Counted from the first letter of the stretch, positions 23,498-32,177 are shown. The stretch is 35,191 bases of DNA from Chitinophagaceae bacterium UBA4857 (GCA_002399735.1 DHEF01000013.1:47895-83085), one strand, 5' to 3'. A program made the numbers and translations. Notes: generated by a model from the sequence alone, not told the origin.

Positions 23498-24967
23498 ATG
23501 AAAAAACAATTTTACGCTTTTGCATTGGCAATGGGTTTAACGATTGTAACCAATGCACAAACAAAAATAAAGGATGGAACAATAAGCTCCGGTAGCCTGC
23601 CAAATGCAGGAGCAGTATTAGAACTTGAAAGTAATAATAAGGGGTTGCTTAATACAAGAGTAAGTCTTACCAATACCGAGGTATGGGGGCTTGCAGGTAC
23701 TCCTGTAGCAGGTATGATGGTATATAACACTAATATCAGTATTATATCTACTGATGATTACCCTACAATAGATGGCGGTAAAGGTGTGTATTACTGGGAT
23801 GGAGGAGGTTGGGTAACTGTTGGGAATGTACCTAATTCAGATAATGATACCTTAACTATTGTAGAAGGCGAAGGAGTTCCCACGGGACCTTGTACAGAAG
23901 GTAATATCTATGTAGATGTATTAGAAGACAGCCCAACTGAAGGCCAATTTTGGTTTTGTAGTGGTGGCAGCTGGACTACTTGGACGCCACCTAATACCAA
24001 TACAAACACTACTCCGTGGATGATTACCGGCACCGCCACAGATGCCTTAGGTTCTAAAAATATCAGAATATGGAGAAGAGGGTTTATAGGTATTTCACCT
24101 ACATTTTCTAACCTAAAACCAGTCGCACCACTTCATATAGTAAGAAGCGGCGGCGGTGATGGGAATCAGGACAATATTTTGTTAGAATCTTACGGCACCA
24201 GTACATCTCCCTTATTAGTAGGAAAAGCAGGAAGAGGATTTAAAGCGGCACCAGCGAACCTTACTGATGATATGACTATTGTAGGGATGCAGGCACAAAA
24301 CTACTCAGGTGGTGGTATTGGAAGTGTACGGATTCAAGCAGATGGTAATCATGCAAATACCTCAACGCCTACTAAAATTGTATTTTTTACCACAAACGCA
24401 GGGAATACTGGCGGGTCCATAAAAATGACACTTTCGAGAGAGGGGAATTTGGGGATAAATAGATCGCCGGTAACCAATCGCTTAGAAGTTGGAGGAAATG
24501 CCTCTAAAAATACGGCAGGTGACTGGCTTGCTAATTCCGATTCCCGTCTTAAAAAGAATATTACTTATCTAAAGTCTGAAGAGTTATTAGCTAAATTATT
24601 GCAAATGAAAGGTGTAAGCTATGAGTGGAACGATAATAAAACAGGTAGCGACCGTCCAGTTGGGGTTCAATATGGGTTTATAGCACAAGACATTCAAAAA
24701 GTATTTCCTGCGAATGTAGAAGAAGATGCTTTAGGGTATTTACAAACTGCTTACGGTACTTACGATTATCTGTACGTAGAAGCTATAAAAGCGTTGAACA
24801 AAAAAGTTGAAGCTTTAGAAAAAGAAAATGCGGCGTTGAAAGCTTTAGTAACCCAGTCTAATGACCTAAAGCAGAACTATGCTCAATTAGCAGAACAAGT
24901 GAAAGAACTGCAAATTAAGATAGGTGTCAATCCATCAACATCAGGGGCCAGAGGAAGTAAAAAATAA
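23498..24967 (+). CDS. Surface/tail-fibre-like protein with S74 chaperone domain
   Basis: A 489-residue protein with a signal peptide (FYAFALAMGLTIVTNAQ). Residues 35-110 follow a common Bacteroidota pattern (GAVLELESNNKGLLNTRVSLT, PVAGMMVYNT, GVYYWDGGGWV). The middle looks like beta-rich fibre. From residue ~345 comes a peptidase S74 / intramolecular chaperone domain, SDSRLKKNI, with Ser347 and Lys352 in the positions of the known self-cleavage pair, then GVSYEW, YGFIAQDIQKVFP and YLYVEAIKALN. A coiled coil (KKVEALEKENAALKALV) ends the chain. S74 domains trimerise fibres and then cleave themselves off. No T9SS sorting domain is present, so how it reaches the surface is unclear. It is 155 bases upstream of the T9SS gene with no terminator between. 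Confidence 0.85.
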   Translation: MKKQFYAFALAMGLTIVTNAQTKIKDGTISSGSLPNAGAVLELESNNKGLLNTRVSLTNTEVWGLAGTPVAGMMVYNTNISIISTDDYPTIDGGKGVYYWDGGGWVTVGNVPNSDNDTLTIVEGEGVPTGPCTEGNIYVDVLEDSPTEGQFWFCSGGSWTTWTPPNTNTNTTPWMITGTATDALGSKNIRIWRRGFIGISPTFSNLKPVAPLHIVRSGGGDGNQDNILLESYGTSTSPLLVGKAGRGFKAAPANLTDDMTIVGMQAQNYSGGGIGSVRIQADGNHANTSTPTKIVFFTTNAGNTGGSIKMTLSREGNLGINRSPVTNRLEVGGNASKNTAGDWLANSDSRLKKNITYLKSEELLAKLLQMKGVSYEWNDNKTGSDRPVGVQYGFIAQDIQKVFPANVEEDALGYLQTAYGTYDYLYVEAIKALNKKVEALEKENAALKALVTQSNDLKQNYAQLAEQVKELQIKIGVNPSTSGARGSKK

Positions 24968-25122
24968 GTCCGGAGAGACAATAAATAAGGCATTATGATA
25001 AAATTTAGTATCAGACAATCGACCTTATGTGATTGAAAAAGAACGATTTTATCTGCAGTGACGCTGAAAAAGTATTTTACAAAGGGTTATAAGGTAAACT
25101 AGAACAATTTAATTATTTAATA

Positions 25123-26697
25123 ATGATTCGCTTTTTAAAAATCAGTATTACGGTTTTGTTGTGCACCATACTGGCAATTACAGGATCGGGTAGCTTGCTT
25201 GCGCAAGCCCCAGGTTCGGAGGAGACCAATATGGGCTATTTTTCTATAGCTAATACGGGTACTTCATCCAGCGTATCTGAGACTCTATACCTTGGTCCCG
25301 GTACTTATGAAATCAATGGTACTTGGGAAATTTACTCCAAAAAAATAGTGATTGATCCCGCTGCTATAATAACAGGTTCGGGTACTATACACATTTTCAA
25401 TCCATCAGTAGCTGGGGGTGCTACAAGTCGTACATACATTGATGGTAACACTTCATCTAATGCCATTAATGTAAATATTGTACTCCACAACCCAAGTGGC
25501 ATGGAACTCAAAAACATCGATTTTTCGGCTGATCTTGTAGCTTTCGGGTTTATTAATATTACTTCTTCATCTACATACATAGGAAAGAATTTTGATTTGG
25601 CCGTTGATGGTGCGGATATATGGCTTGATGTAGATGCTATTGGTAATTTGAGGTTTGGTAATGGTGCTGCCATTAGTAATTACAGTGCGGATAGAATGAT
25701 TATTACTAATAATAGCATTGTTAGTCATGTAGTACGTGATGCCGGCGGTACAGGATTCTTTTTTCCTGTAGGTATAGCTGACGGGGATTACACCCCGGCT
25801 AATATTGTGGGCAACGGAGAATATAATGTTAGTGTAATAGACTATACAGCAAGCACACCAACTATTACTAATCCTGCGGAGGGTATGGGCAGAACTTGGC
25901 ATATCTTCGGAGATGCTGCCACAACTATAGCATTACACCACAATTCAGGAGGGGCAATGAGTACTAATGGTAGTGCTTTTATAGATGCAGCTGCGTTTAT
26001 TACAAGATACCAAGGAAGTGGTGTATGGAGTACAGGCATAGCAGAGCAAACATCGGCCGGGGTGCATACCAATACCGGGGTTATTGGTAGTGGAGTTCCT
26101 TCATTGGGAACATCAAATGATAGTTGGCTTACTAAATCAAGTGATGCCATTACACCCTTGCCTGTAAAATTCTTACATTTTTATACGACCGTAGTAGGAA
26201 ATACTGCTTTACTTATTTGGGCTACAGCTTCCGAACAAAACAACCAAGGTTTTGAAATAGAGCATAGTAATGATGGTAATACTTGGCATAATGTAGGTTT
26301 TGTAGTGTCAAAAGTTGTTAATGGTAATAGCAGTATAAAACTCGATTATAATTTTACCCACAGTACACCTTTGCAGGGGATAAATTTTTACCGCTTAAAA
26401 CAAGTAGATATAAATGGCAACTATGAGTATAGCGCTGTTGTAAAAGCCACTTTTGCAAACAAAACAAAAATAAATATCTACCCTAATCCCGCAATTAGTT
26501 TTATAATGGTTAATGGGTTAAACAGTGGCGAAACTATTTATATAACCAATACTATGGGACAAAAGCTAATTACACATAAGGCATTAGCCGGTAATAGTGT
26601 ACTAGACTTAAAAACCCTTAACAGTGGTATATATATTGTAAGTGTTGTTAATGAGGTAGGCGAAATTTTAATACATAAAAAACTCATAAAAAAATAA
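25123..26697 (+). CDS. T9SS type A sorting-domain surface protein
   Basis: A 524-residue exported protein. It has a signal peptide (ISITVLLCTILAITGSGSLLAQ), then ~300 residues of repetitive beta-rich sequence (GSGTIHIFNP, GNLRFGNGAAISNY), possibly a beta-helix-like stalk. A module LLIWATASEQNNQGFEIEHS (~360-445) follows, as often found before sorting domains. The T9SS type A domain covers the last 75 residues, beginning INIYPNPA at 450 and ending in a basic KKLIKK. The protein should be exported by Sec, carried through the outer membrane by type IX secretion and attached to the surface or released. Its last ~165 residues and 3' region are closely related to those of the gene at 28101. Ligand or enzyme activity is not recognisable. 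Confidence 0.88.
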   Translation: MIRFLKISITVLLCTILAITGSGSLLAQAPGSEETNMGYFSIANTGTSSSVSETLYLGPGTYEINGTWEIYSKKIVIDPAAIITGSGTIHIFNPSVAGGATSRTYIDGNTSSNAINVNIVLHNPSGMELKNIDFSADLVAFGFINITSSSTYIGKNFDLAVDGADIWLDVDAIGNLRFGNGAAISNYSADRMIITNNSIVSHVVRDAGGTGFFFPVGIADGDYTPANIVGNGEYNVSVIDYTASTPTITNPAEGMGRTWHIFGDAATTIALHHNSGGAMSTNGSAFIDAAAFITRYQGSGVWSTGIAEQTSAGVHTNTGVIGSGVPSLGTSNDSWLTKSSDAITPLPVKFLHFYTTVVGNTALLIWATASEQNNQGFEIEHSNDGNTWHNVGFVVSKVVNGNSSIKLDYNFTHSTPLQGINFYRLKQVDINGNYEYSAVVKATFANKTKINIYPNPAISFIMVNGLNSGETIYITNTMGQKLITHKALAGNSVLDLKTLNSGIYIVSVVNEVGEILIHKKLIKK

Positions 26698-26774
26698 TCC
26701 TCATATTCTTTATAGTCTATACAAAACTAACCATCTCTGTTGCACAATTAGTAAAAACAGGAGGTATACTATCT

Positions 26775-26813
26775 ATGAAAATCACCAAACCCTATCCAAT
26801 TTATCCTTTGTAA
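26775..26813 (+). CDS. Possible 12-codon micro-ORF in the 3' region
   Basis: Codes MKITKPYPIYPL, preceded by AGGAGG at 26759-26764. A matching 12-codon frame MRITKSYPIYSL lies at the same place after the gene at 28101. It may be translated or may simply be part of a conserved 3' untranslated region. Confidence 0.2.
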   Translation: MKITKPYPIYPL

Positions 26814-26831
26814 AAACATTTGGTTAATCTT

Positions 26832-26861
26832 GAAGCCACTCTCTATTTAAAGGGTGGCTTC
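26832..26861 (+). terminator. Terminator after the first T9SS gene
   Basis: GAAGCCACTCT (26832-26842) pairs with AGGGTGGCTTC (26851-26861) over 11 bp with one G-T pair and an 8-base loop. The T-run is weak. It corresponds in position to the stronger hairpin at 31507-31541. Confidence 0.6.
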
Positions 26862-26956
26862 ATGATATCTGCGAAACAGTGTAGGTATACAAAAACCAAT
26901 AACTTTAAATTTTATATTAGAGTTAGTTTTATCCATTTGGTATTTTTAGGGGGTGC

Positions 26957-27142
26957 CCCTTTGTAAACAAACTACGGCTTCGTGCCTCAGCCTTGTTTAT
27001 TTGCAAAGGGTCGGGCTATACGCTGCAAGTCCTCGTAGCGTGTTAACAAACTGCGGCTTCCCTAAGTAATTAAAATTTAAGTGTTCCTCTTGCCTTGTTT
27101 GTTAACACGTTACTCCGGGCTTTCCGCTGCTATCCCTCACCC
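26957..27142. repeat. Double-hairpin dispersed element, copy 1
   Basis: Two successive hairpins with a GGGCT-rich linker. Hairpin 1 arms are 26957-26972 and 26995-27010, matching at 14 of 16 positions. Hairpin 2 arms are CGTGTTAACAAAC (27039-27051) and GTTTGTTAACACG (27097-27109), 13 of 13. After each hairpin comes a similar GGGCTWTMCGCTGC segment. A diverged second copy is at 31930-32103. No coding frame is seen. It resembles a non-autonomous mobile or REP-type element. Confidence 0.65.
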
Positions 27143-27317
27143 AAAATGTTTGGCAAACATGTCGTATTGTGTGCTACTAACTACACCAAAAGTATCTGAC
27201 CATACTATAATGAATACTACAATCATTTTGTAAAACCAATATTAGCGTTAACGCTATATCAGGTATTTATATACAATAAGATGATAATGAGTGAATCATT
27301 CAAACAGCCTAGGGTGC
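27143..27317. other. AT-rich gap with a 14-bp palindrome
   Basis: No gene is seen. TAGCGTTAACGCTA at 27243-27256 is a perfect 14-bp palindrome. Its first part (ATTAGCGTTAAC) also occurs just before the kinase start at 20484-20495, possibly by chance. Confidence 0.3.
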
Positions 27318-27443
27318 TTATGAAAACAATAATTGGTAGTTATAATAAATACTTTTTTGTAGCTGTATTAATTCCTGAGTAAAAGTTATAAGGCTATCTA
27401 CAATTAGTACTTTATACACCGAAATATTCATAATGCAAAGCAT
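27318..27443 (-). pseudogene. Truncated response-regulator remnant
   Basis: The minus strand reads MLCIMNISVYKVLIVDSLIT, continuing FTQELIQLQKSI, and stops after 41 codons. This aligns with residues 7-38 of the intact regulator (PMPCITDIPVLKILIIDDHL, then IFAQGLRELLLNI), with about half the positions identical and nucleotide similarity running on upstream to the promoter. The acidic pair is reduced to Asp-Ser and everything after the first helix is missing, so it cannot be a working receiver. It marks the left end of the duplicated unit. Confidence 0.7.
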
Positions 27444-27525
27444 GGAATTTCTGTTTTACAAATGCTAAAAGTTATATACAAAAGGTTTTAAAAATGCATT
27501 GTTAATATACGTACATACACTTAAT

Positions 27526-27543
27526 ATAGTTTGTATAAACTAT
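27526..27543. promoter_or_regulatory. Second copy of the palindromic candidate operator
   Basis: ATAGTTTGTATAAACTAT differs from the perfect palindrome at 22901 by one base. Its distance to the following -7 box matches that of the first copy to within about one base. Confidence 0.58.
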
Positions 27544-27579
27544 GTGGAGTGCTATTATGAAGTAAAAAAACTATTTTAT

Positions 27580-28100
27580 AATGCTATTTATATATTGAGT
27601 TATGCATTAGATATTTGCGCTTTCAAAAGTGTTGTGTATTAGTTTATTAGGTAGAGTAAATATATATAATGCAAAAGTGCTAATGCTTCTTTTGGAAAAG
27701 AGATTTTATTAAGTTTTCTATTATTGAATATTACAGCAAATAATAAAAGAGTTAATATGATTTATTAAATATTAATCGTAGCTAAAAAGTTGGTGCTGTT
27801 TCAACATAAAAGAATAACAATTAGCCCCTACCAATTTAAGTCATATACTAAACAAAGAGTAATGAACAGTTTTGTCTGCATTTTAGGCAGCAGACTTTTG
27901 ACTATGCCTGTTAAAATAAATTAAGATGACTTTGCAAATTCTATTTGTAAAAATATTGCCTAAAACCTATTGGCAGGGTATTAGCCTAATATACTCAATG
28001 GTTGTAGTAAATACCGCGGGCATATATTTTTAATTATACATAAGCTAACCTATTAGTATTTAATAATCCATTTATCAATAAGATAAATGAAACTAAAAAC
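27580..28100 (+). promoter_or_regulatory. Conserved promoter and long leader of the RCC1/T9SS gene
   Basis: The block from about 27580 to 27620 (ATGCTATTTATATATT, then ATGCATTAGATATTTGCGC) nearly repeats that at 22950-22997. The likely -7 box is GATATTTG at 27610-27617. The leader of ~480 bases shows no gene. Unlike the promoter, it is not clearly similar to the first leader. Confidence 0.5.
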
Positions 28101-31100
28101 ATGAAAATTAAAAACACAATCAAGCTATCCATTGCGGTCTCTTTATTATTTTCAATACATGGACAACAACATTTAAAAGCACAAAACTGTACGCCTCCTT
28201 CTGTTGGCTGTAGCAATACAGATTTTACTAACGCTTATCTCAATAGTAGCAATCCTAACACTATCGAGTATGATAACATTGTATCTGCTTTTCACGGTTC
28301 TATGGTGAGAGAAGCTAACGGTAAAGTAATGGTTTGGGGCGAGTTGATGGCAAACAATGGTTCTACTGCCGTGGCTACCCCGCAGGAGCTAAATAGTGTT
28401 AACTATCCGGCATTAACAGGGGATATTCTGAAGTTTACTGCTGCCTCATTTAATCTTTCAAACGTACAATACTGTGTTTTAACTACAGATGGCCTCTTTG
28501 TATGGGGTAAAGAGGGATATTTGATGGATGCAGATTTAACTTCTTCTACAACTTTTCAAAAAGTAACAGTTGATGGAAAAGCCGATGGTCTCCCTCCGGG
28601 TGTAAGCCCGGGTGATGTAAAAATGCTTTTTTCCTCTTTTGCTATGATGGGGCTGGTTACCTGTAGTGGTGAGGTATGGACACTAATTAGCCCTCTTATG
28701 GCATTTGGAGATGTAAGTGCTGCATATGGTGATGGAATGCCTTTTACCGTAGCCAATAATAAAGTTTGGCATCGTGTAAAAACTAATGCTACTAATAACC
28801 TTAATAATGTTGTTGCCTTAAGAGGCGCCTTTGCTAGCGATCAACCAAATGTGAAGCATTATATTACGCTAATGGCTTTGAAAAGTGATGGAACGGTATG
28901 GACATGGGGCAATAATATTTATAATGGGAGTGGTACGGCTGTTACTACCAGTGCTTATGCCACACAGATGACTATACCGGCGGGTGTTACTCCGAAAATG
29001 ATAGGGATGAATTCGTATAGCGCTCAGTTAGCAACCGATCCAATTAATATGAGCTACTACATTTTAGGTACCAACGGAAGGGTATATGCCTTAGGTGGAA
29101 ATAATGCAGCACAGTTAGGTGACTGGAGCACAACAGAAAGAACGGATTGGGTACAGGTTCGTAAGTCCGCTACTGCCGGCGACTACCTTACCAATATAGT
29201 TTGGATATCACCATCCGAACATGATGGCTCAAATATGTCAGCCGCAGTCAACGCTTTGGATAGTGATGGTTCTTTGTGGTCTTGGGGACATAACTCTAAT
29301 AATATGTTGGGAGCGCCATCAACTACGGTACTTTTAAACCCTACAAAGAATAGTGGAGCCTTGGGGGCATCACCTAAACTTATGGCGGTAGAAACCGGAG
29401 GGCATACTACAATAGTGGTAAAACAGTGTAGTGGAAAGTATGGCTATGTAGGTCATCGCATTAACGGAAGTATGGGAGATGGTGTTATTATAAGTGAAAG
29501 CGAACCTGTTTTTAACTTCACCGAAACTGCAGTAATGGATCTGTGTGCAGCTCCGGCTGTTGCCAATATTATTACTCCTGATAACAGTGTGGTATATTTT
29601 GGTAATCCCTTTACTGTAAAAACAAATATAGCCCCTGGTGTCCCCGGTACATTTAGTATTGTAAGTGGCATGGCCACTATAAACCCAATCACTGGGGTAC
29701 TTATACCAACAGGTCCAGGTAATATTACTGTAAATTTTTCTTCAGGTATTGCGGCTTGCCCAACCAGCGATCAAGTGGTGTTAAGACAATTAGGAATGCT
29801 TGCCATTAATGATTTCAATCAGACACCAATGAATACACCGGTGGATGGCAATATACTAACCAATGATAATGGCGTAGGCACATTACAAGTTACAGGAGCT
29901 GTACAAGGTAGTACTACAATTACATTAGGCACCGCTACCACCGTATCCGGTGTAAACAGTAGTGGCATACCCGTAGCAAACGCCGGTTCTATTGTGTTAA
30001 ATGAAGATGGAAGCTATACATTTACTCCGGTTACAGGGTTTATAGGCACAATAGATCCGATTCACTATGTTGCAGAAGATGATTTTGGTAATACAGATGA
30101 CGCCATTCTTACAATTATCGTTATGCCAATAATATCCCCGGGCAATAATAATCCTCCGATTGCGCAAGATGATAATGTAATGACACAAATGAATACGCCG
30201 ATTAGCTCTACAGTAATTGCTAACGATAGTGATCCGGATGGGGATGTACTTACCGTAACAGGTGCTGTGCAGGGTTCTACAACTATTACACCCGGCGCTC
30301 CTGTAATAGTAGCAGGGGTAGATATGCTGGGTAACCCTGTAAGTAATGTAGGTACATTAACCTTAAATCCTGACGGTAGTTATACATATTCGCCTGCTAC
30401 AGGTTTTACTGGTACGGTAAATCCTATTACCTATACTATTAACGATGGTAATGGCGGTACAGACACAGCAGACCTCAATATTATTGTACTTCCGGTAAGA
30501 GATAATGCAACATTTTCTCACGACGATGCCAATAGTGGCCCCAAAAGCGTGGCTCAGACAGGTAATATTCTTACCAACGATTTTGATCCTCAAGGAGATA
30601 ATATGATAGTTACCGGAGCTCGCATTAATGAAATGTCTCTTACATTAGTTATCGGGTCGCCAACTACAATACCTGGTGTGGGGACATTAACTATTAATAG
30701 TGACGGCTCTTACAATTATGTACCTAATGCTACATTTGTAGGTACTATTCCTGTAGTATATACAATGTGCGATGATGGCAATCCTGTGGCTTGTGCTGTT
30801 GCTACATTATATTTAACTACTTTAGACATCGCTAAAGCGCTACCAGTTAGTATGCTTTACTTCAAAGCATACAAGCAAGAGAATGCGGTATTGTTACAAT
30901 GGGCTACAGCTTCCGAACAAAACAACCAAGGTTTTGAAATAGAGCATAGCAATGATGGTAATACTTGGAGTAATGTAGGTTTTGTAGCTTCAAAAGTTGT
31001 TAATGGTAATAGCAGTATAAAACTCGATTATAATTTCTCACATCATACACCTGTAAAAGGAACAAACTATTACCGCATAAAACAGATAGATATAAACGGA

Positions 31101-31379
31101 ATTTATGAGTATAGCATTGTTGTAAAAGCATCTTTTGCAGATGAAATAAAAATAAATATTTACCCTAATCCTGCAATTGATTTTATAACGGTTAGTGGAC
31201 TAAAGGGTGGCGAAATCATATATATAACCAATACTATGGGGCAAAGGGTAATTGTAGAGAAGGCCCACTCGGGTGTTGATGTAGTAAACTTAAAAAAGCT
31301 TAACAGCGGTATATATTTTGTAAATATTGTTAACACTGTAGGCGAAACTATAATACGTAAGAAACTTATAAAAAAATAA
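28101..31379 (+). CDS. Large RCC1-like / cadherin-like T9SS surface protein
   Basis: A 1092-residue exported protein. After the signal peptide (LSIAVSLLFSIHGQQHLKAQ) residues ~50-455 hold RCC1-like propeller blades (VMVWGELMANNG, GTVWTWGNNIYNG, GRVYALGGNNAAQLG, GSLWSWGHNSNNMLG). A short Ig-like spacer (FSIVSGMATINPITGVL) follows. Then come three ~95-residue cadherin/VCBS-like repeats, each with NDxxxxxG near the start, VTGA, NxDGSYxxxP and a GTxxPIxY strand (~575-900). The WATASEQNNQGFEIEHS module and a 75-residue T9SS type A domain starting INIYPNPAID at 1018 end the chain. This suits an adhesin or surface scaffold; no enzyme site is visible. It is driven by the second copy of the palindromic promoter and followed by a terminator at 31507. 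Confidence 0.88.
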   Translation: MKIKNTIKLSIAVSLLFSIHGQQHLKAQNCTPPSVGCSNTDFTNAYLNSSNPNTIEYDNIVSAFHGSMVREANGKVMVWGELMANNGSTAVATPQELNSVNYPALTGDILKFTAASFNLSNVQYCVLTTDGLFVWGKEGYLMDADLTSSTTFQKVTVDGKADGLPPGVSPGDVKMLFSSFAMMGLVTCSGEVWTLISPLMAFGDVSAAYGDGMPFTVANNKVWHRVKTNATNNLNNVVALRGAFASDQPNVKHYITLMALKSDGTVWTWGNNIYNGSGTAVTTSAYATQMTIPAGVTPKMIGMNSYSAQLATDPINMSYYILGTNGRVYALGGNNAAQLGDWSTTERTDWVQVRKSATAGDYLTNIVWISPSEHDGSNMSAAVNALDSDGSLWSWGHNSNNMLGAPSTTVLLNPTKNSGALGASPKLMAVETGGHTTIVVKQCSGKYGYVGHRINGSMGDGVIISESEPVFNFTETAVMDLCAAPAVANIITPDNSVVYFGNPFTVKTNIAPGVPGTFSIVSGMATINPITGVLIPTGPGNITVNFSSGIAACPTSDQVVLRQLGMLAINDFNQTPMNTPVDGNILTNDNGVGTLQVTGAVQGSTTITLGTATTVSGVNSSGIPVANAGSIVLNEDGSYTFTPVTGFIGTIDPIHYVAEDDFGNTDDAILTIIVMPIISPGNNNPPIAQDDNVMTQMNTPISSTVIANDSDPDGDVLTVTGAVQGSTTITPGAPVIVAGVDMLGNPVSNVGTLTLNPDGSYTYSPATGFTGTVNPITYTINDGNGGTDTADLNIIVLPVRDNATFSHDDANSGPKSVAQTGNILTNDFDPQGDNMIVTGARINEMSLTLVIGSPTTIPGVGTLTINSDGSYNYVPNATFVGTIPVVYTMCDDGNPVACAVATLYLTTLDIAKALPVSMLYFKAYKQENAVLLQWATASEQNNQGFEIEHSNDGNTWSNVGFVASKVVNGNSSIKLDYNFSHHTPVKGTNYYRIKQIDINGIYEYSIVVKASFADEIKINIYPNPAIDFITVSGLKGGEIIYITNTMGQRVIVEKAHSGVDVVNLKKLNSGIYFVNIVNTVGETIIRKKLIKK

Positions 31380-31448
31380 TCCTTATAGTTTTTTGCAAAA
31401 AAATCGGAATCATCCCTTACACTATTAGTAAAAATTAGAGGGGCTTCT

Positions 31449-31487
31449 ATGAGAATTACCAAAAGTTATCCAATTTATTCTTTGTAA
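31449..31487 (+). CDS. Second possible 12-codon micro-ORF
   Basis: Codes MRITKSYPIYSL, 70 bases after the stop of the large T9SS gene, with GAGGGG shortly before. It is the counterpart of 26775-26813. Three of its 12 residues differ, two of them Pro to Ser. Confidence 0.2.
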   Translation: MRITKSYPIYSL

Positions 31488-31506
31488 AGATCACTTGATT
31501 AGTTTT

Positions 31507-31541
31507 AAAGTCACTCTCTTTCAAGAGAGTGACTTTTTTTT
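31507..31541 (+). terminator. Terminator after the RCC1/T9SS gene
   Basis: AAAGTCACTCTCTT (31507-31520) and AAGAGAGTGACTTT (31523-31536) pair perfectly, followed by a run of T. This is a strong intrinsic terminator. Confidence 0.9.
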
Positions 31542-31929
31542 AACCTTGATACAAATGCTTTTGTATTAAGCGAACGGTATATTTGTAATACATAATTGGT
31601 ATACCCACTTGTCCAATAAATAAGAAATATGTTCAGTAGGTTAAGCGTTTTACAGTTTTGGTTAATAAAACATTGCTTTAAATATTTTACTATACAATCC
31701 TTAATACACTAAGAAATTGTTTTTAATTTTTAAACAATCAAGTTTAACAAGGTTACATGTTTCTTTAAAACATCTTAATTAAATCTCATTTTTTAACACC
31801 TTTATCTTTATTAAGTATTTTTTAGGATATACTCATTGCTGTTAGTTCCCGCTGGCTTTTATAAAAATCATTAGTACATTTGATTCAAGCAACAAAAACA
31901 CCGGCTATATAATCTATTTTCTAGGAGTG
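31542..31929. other. AT-rich gene-free stretch
   Basis: About 390 bases of very AT-rich sequence with no open frame of note and no clear hairpin. It has no counterpart after the first T9SS gene, where the double-hairpin element starts ~260 bases after the stop instead of ~550. Confidence 0.4.
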
Positions 31930-32103
31930 TCTCTGAATAAACAAACGTTGGTTTTTTAGCCTTGTTTATTTACAGAAGGGCAGATTATTTGCTGTAAGTA
32001 CTCGTACGTTGTTAACAAAAAATGGTTTGAAAAAGTAACCCGGATACAAGTATACCGCTGGCCTTTTTGTTAACACGAAAGTTACGGTTTTTCAATGCTA
32101 TCC
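31930..32103. repeat. Double-hairpin dispersed element, copy 2
   Basis: A diverged copy of 26957-27142. It retains GCCTTGTTTATTT, the linker, arms TGTTAACAAAAA (32010-32021) and TTTTTGTTAACA (32064-32075, 12 of 12 pairing), and the closing TGCTATCC. One arm position has changed on both sides compared with copy 1 (C-G to A-T), keeping the pairing. Confidence 0.6.
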
Positions 32104-32125
32104 AAACAAAGCCATTTTGAAAACA

Positions 32126-32133
32126 TATATTTG
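32126..32133 (+). promoter_or_regulatory. Bacteroidota -7 box of the S9 peptidase gene
   Basis: TATATTTG fits TAnnTTTG and lies 44 bases before the start at 32178. No clear -33 element is seen at normal spacing. Confidence 0.45.
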
Positions 32134-32177
32134 TTTAATAGCCTAATTGTTATAAATTATAAAATTTAACTGCATTT

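Noticed and set aside
25332..26150. Minus-strand open frames inside the first T9SS gene
   Set aside because: Overlapping shadows of the plus-strand gene with no start context or family features.
26862..28100. Possible insertion sequence between the two T9SS genes
   Set aside because: No transposase frame, and the similarity to the 22.8-23.0 kb region is explained by locus duplication. Only the short double-hairpin element looks mobile.
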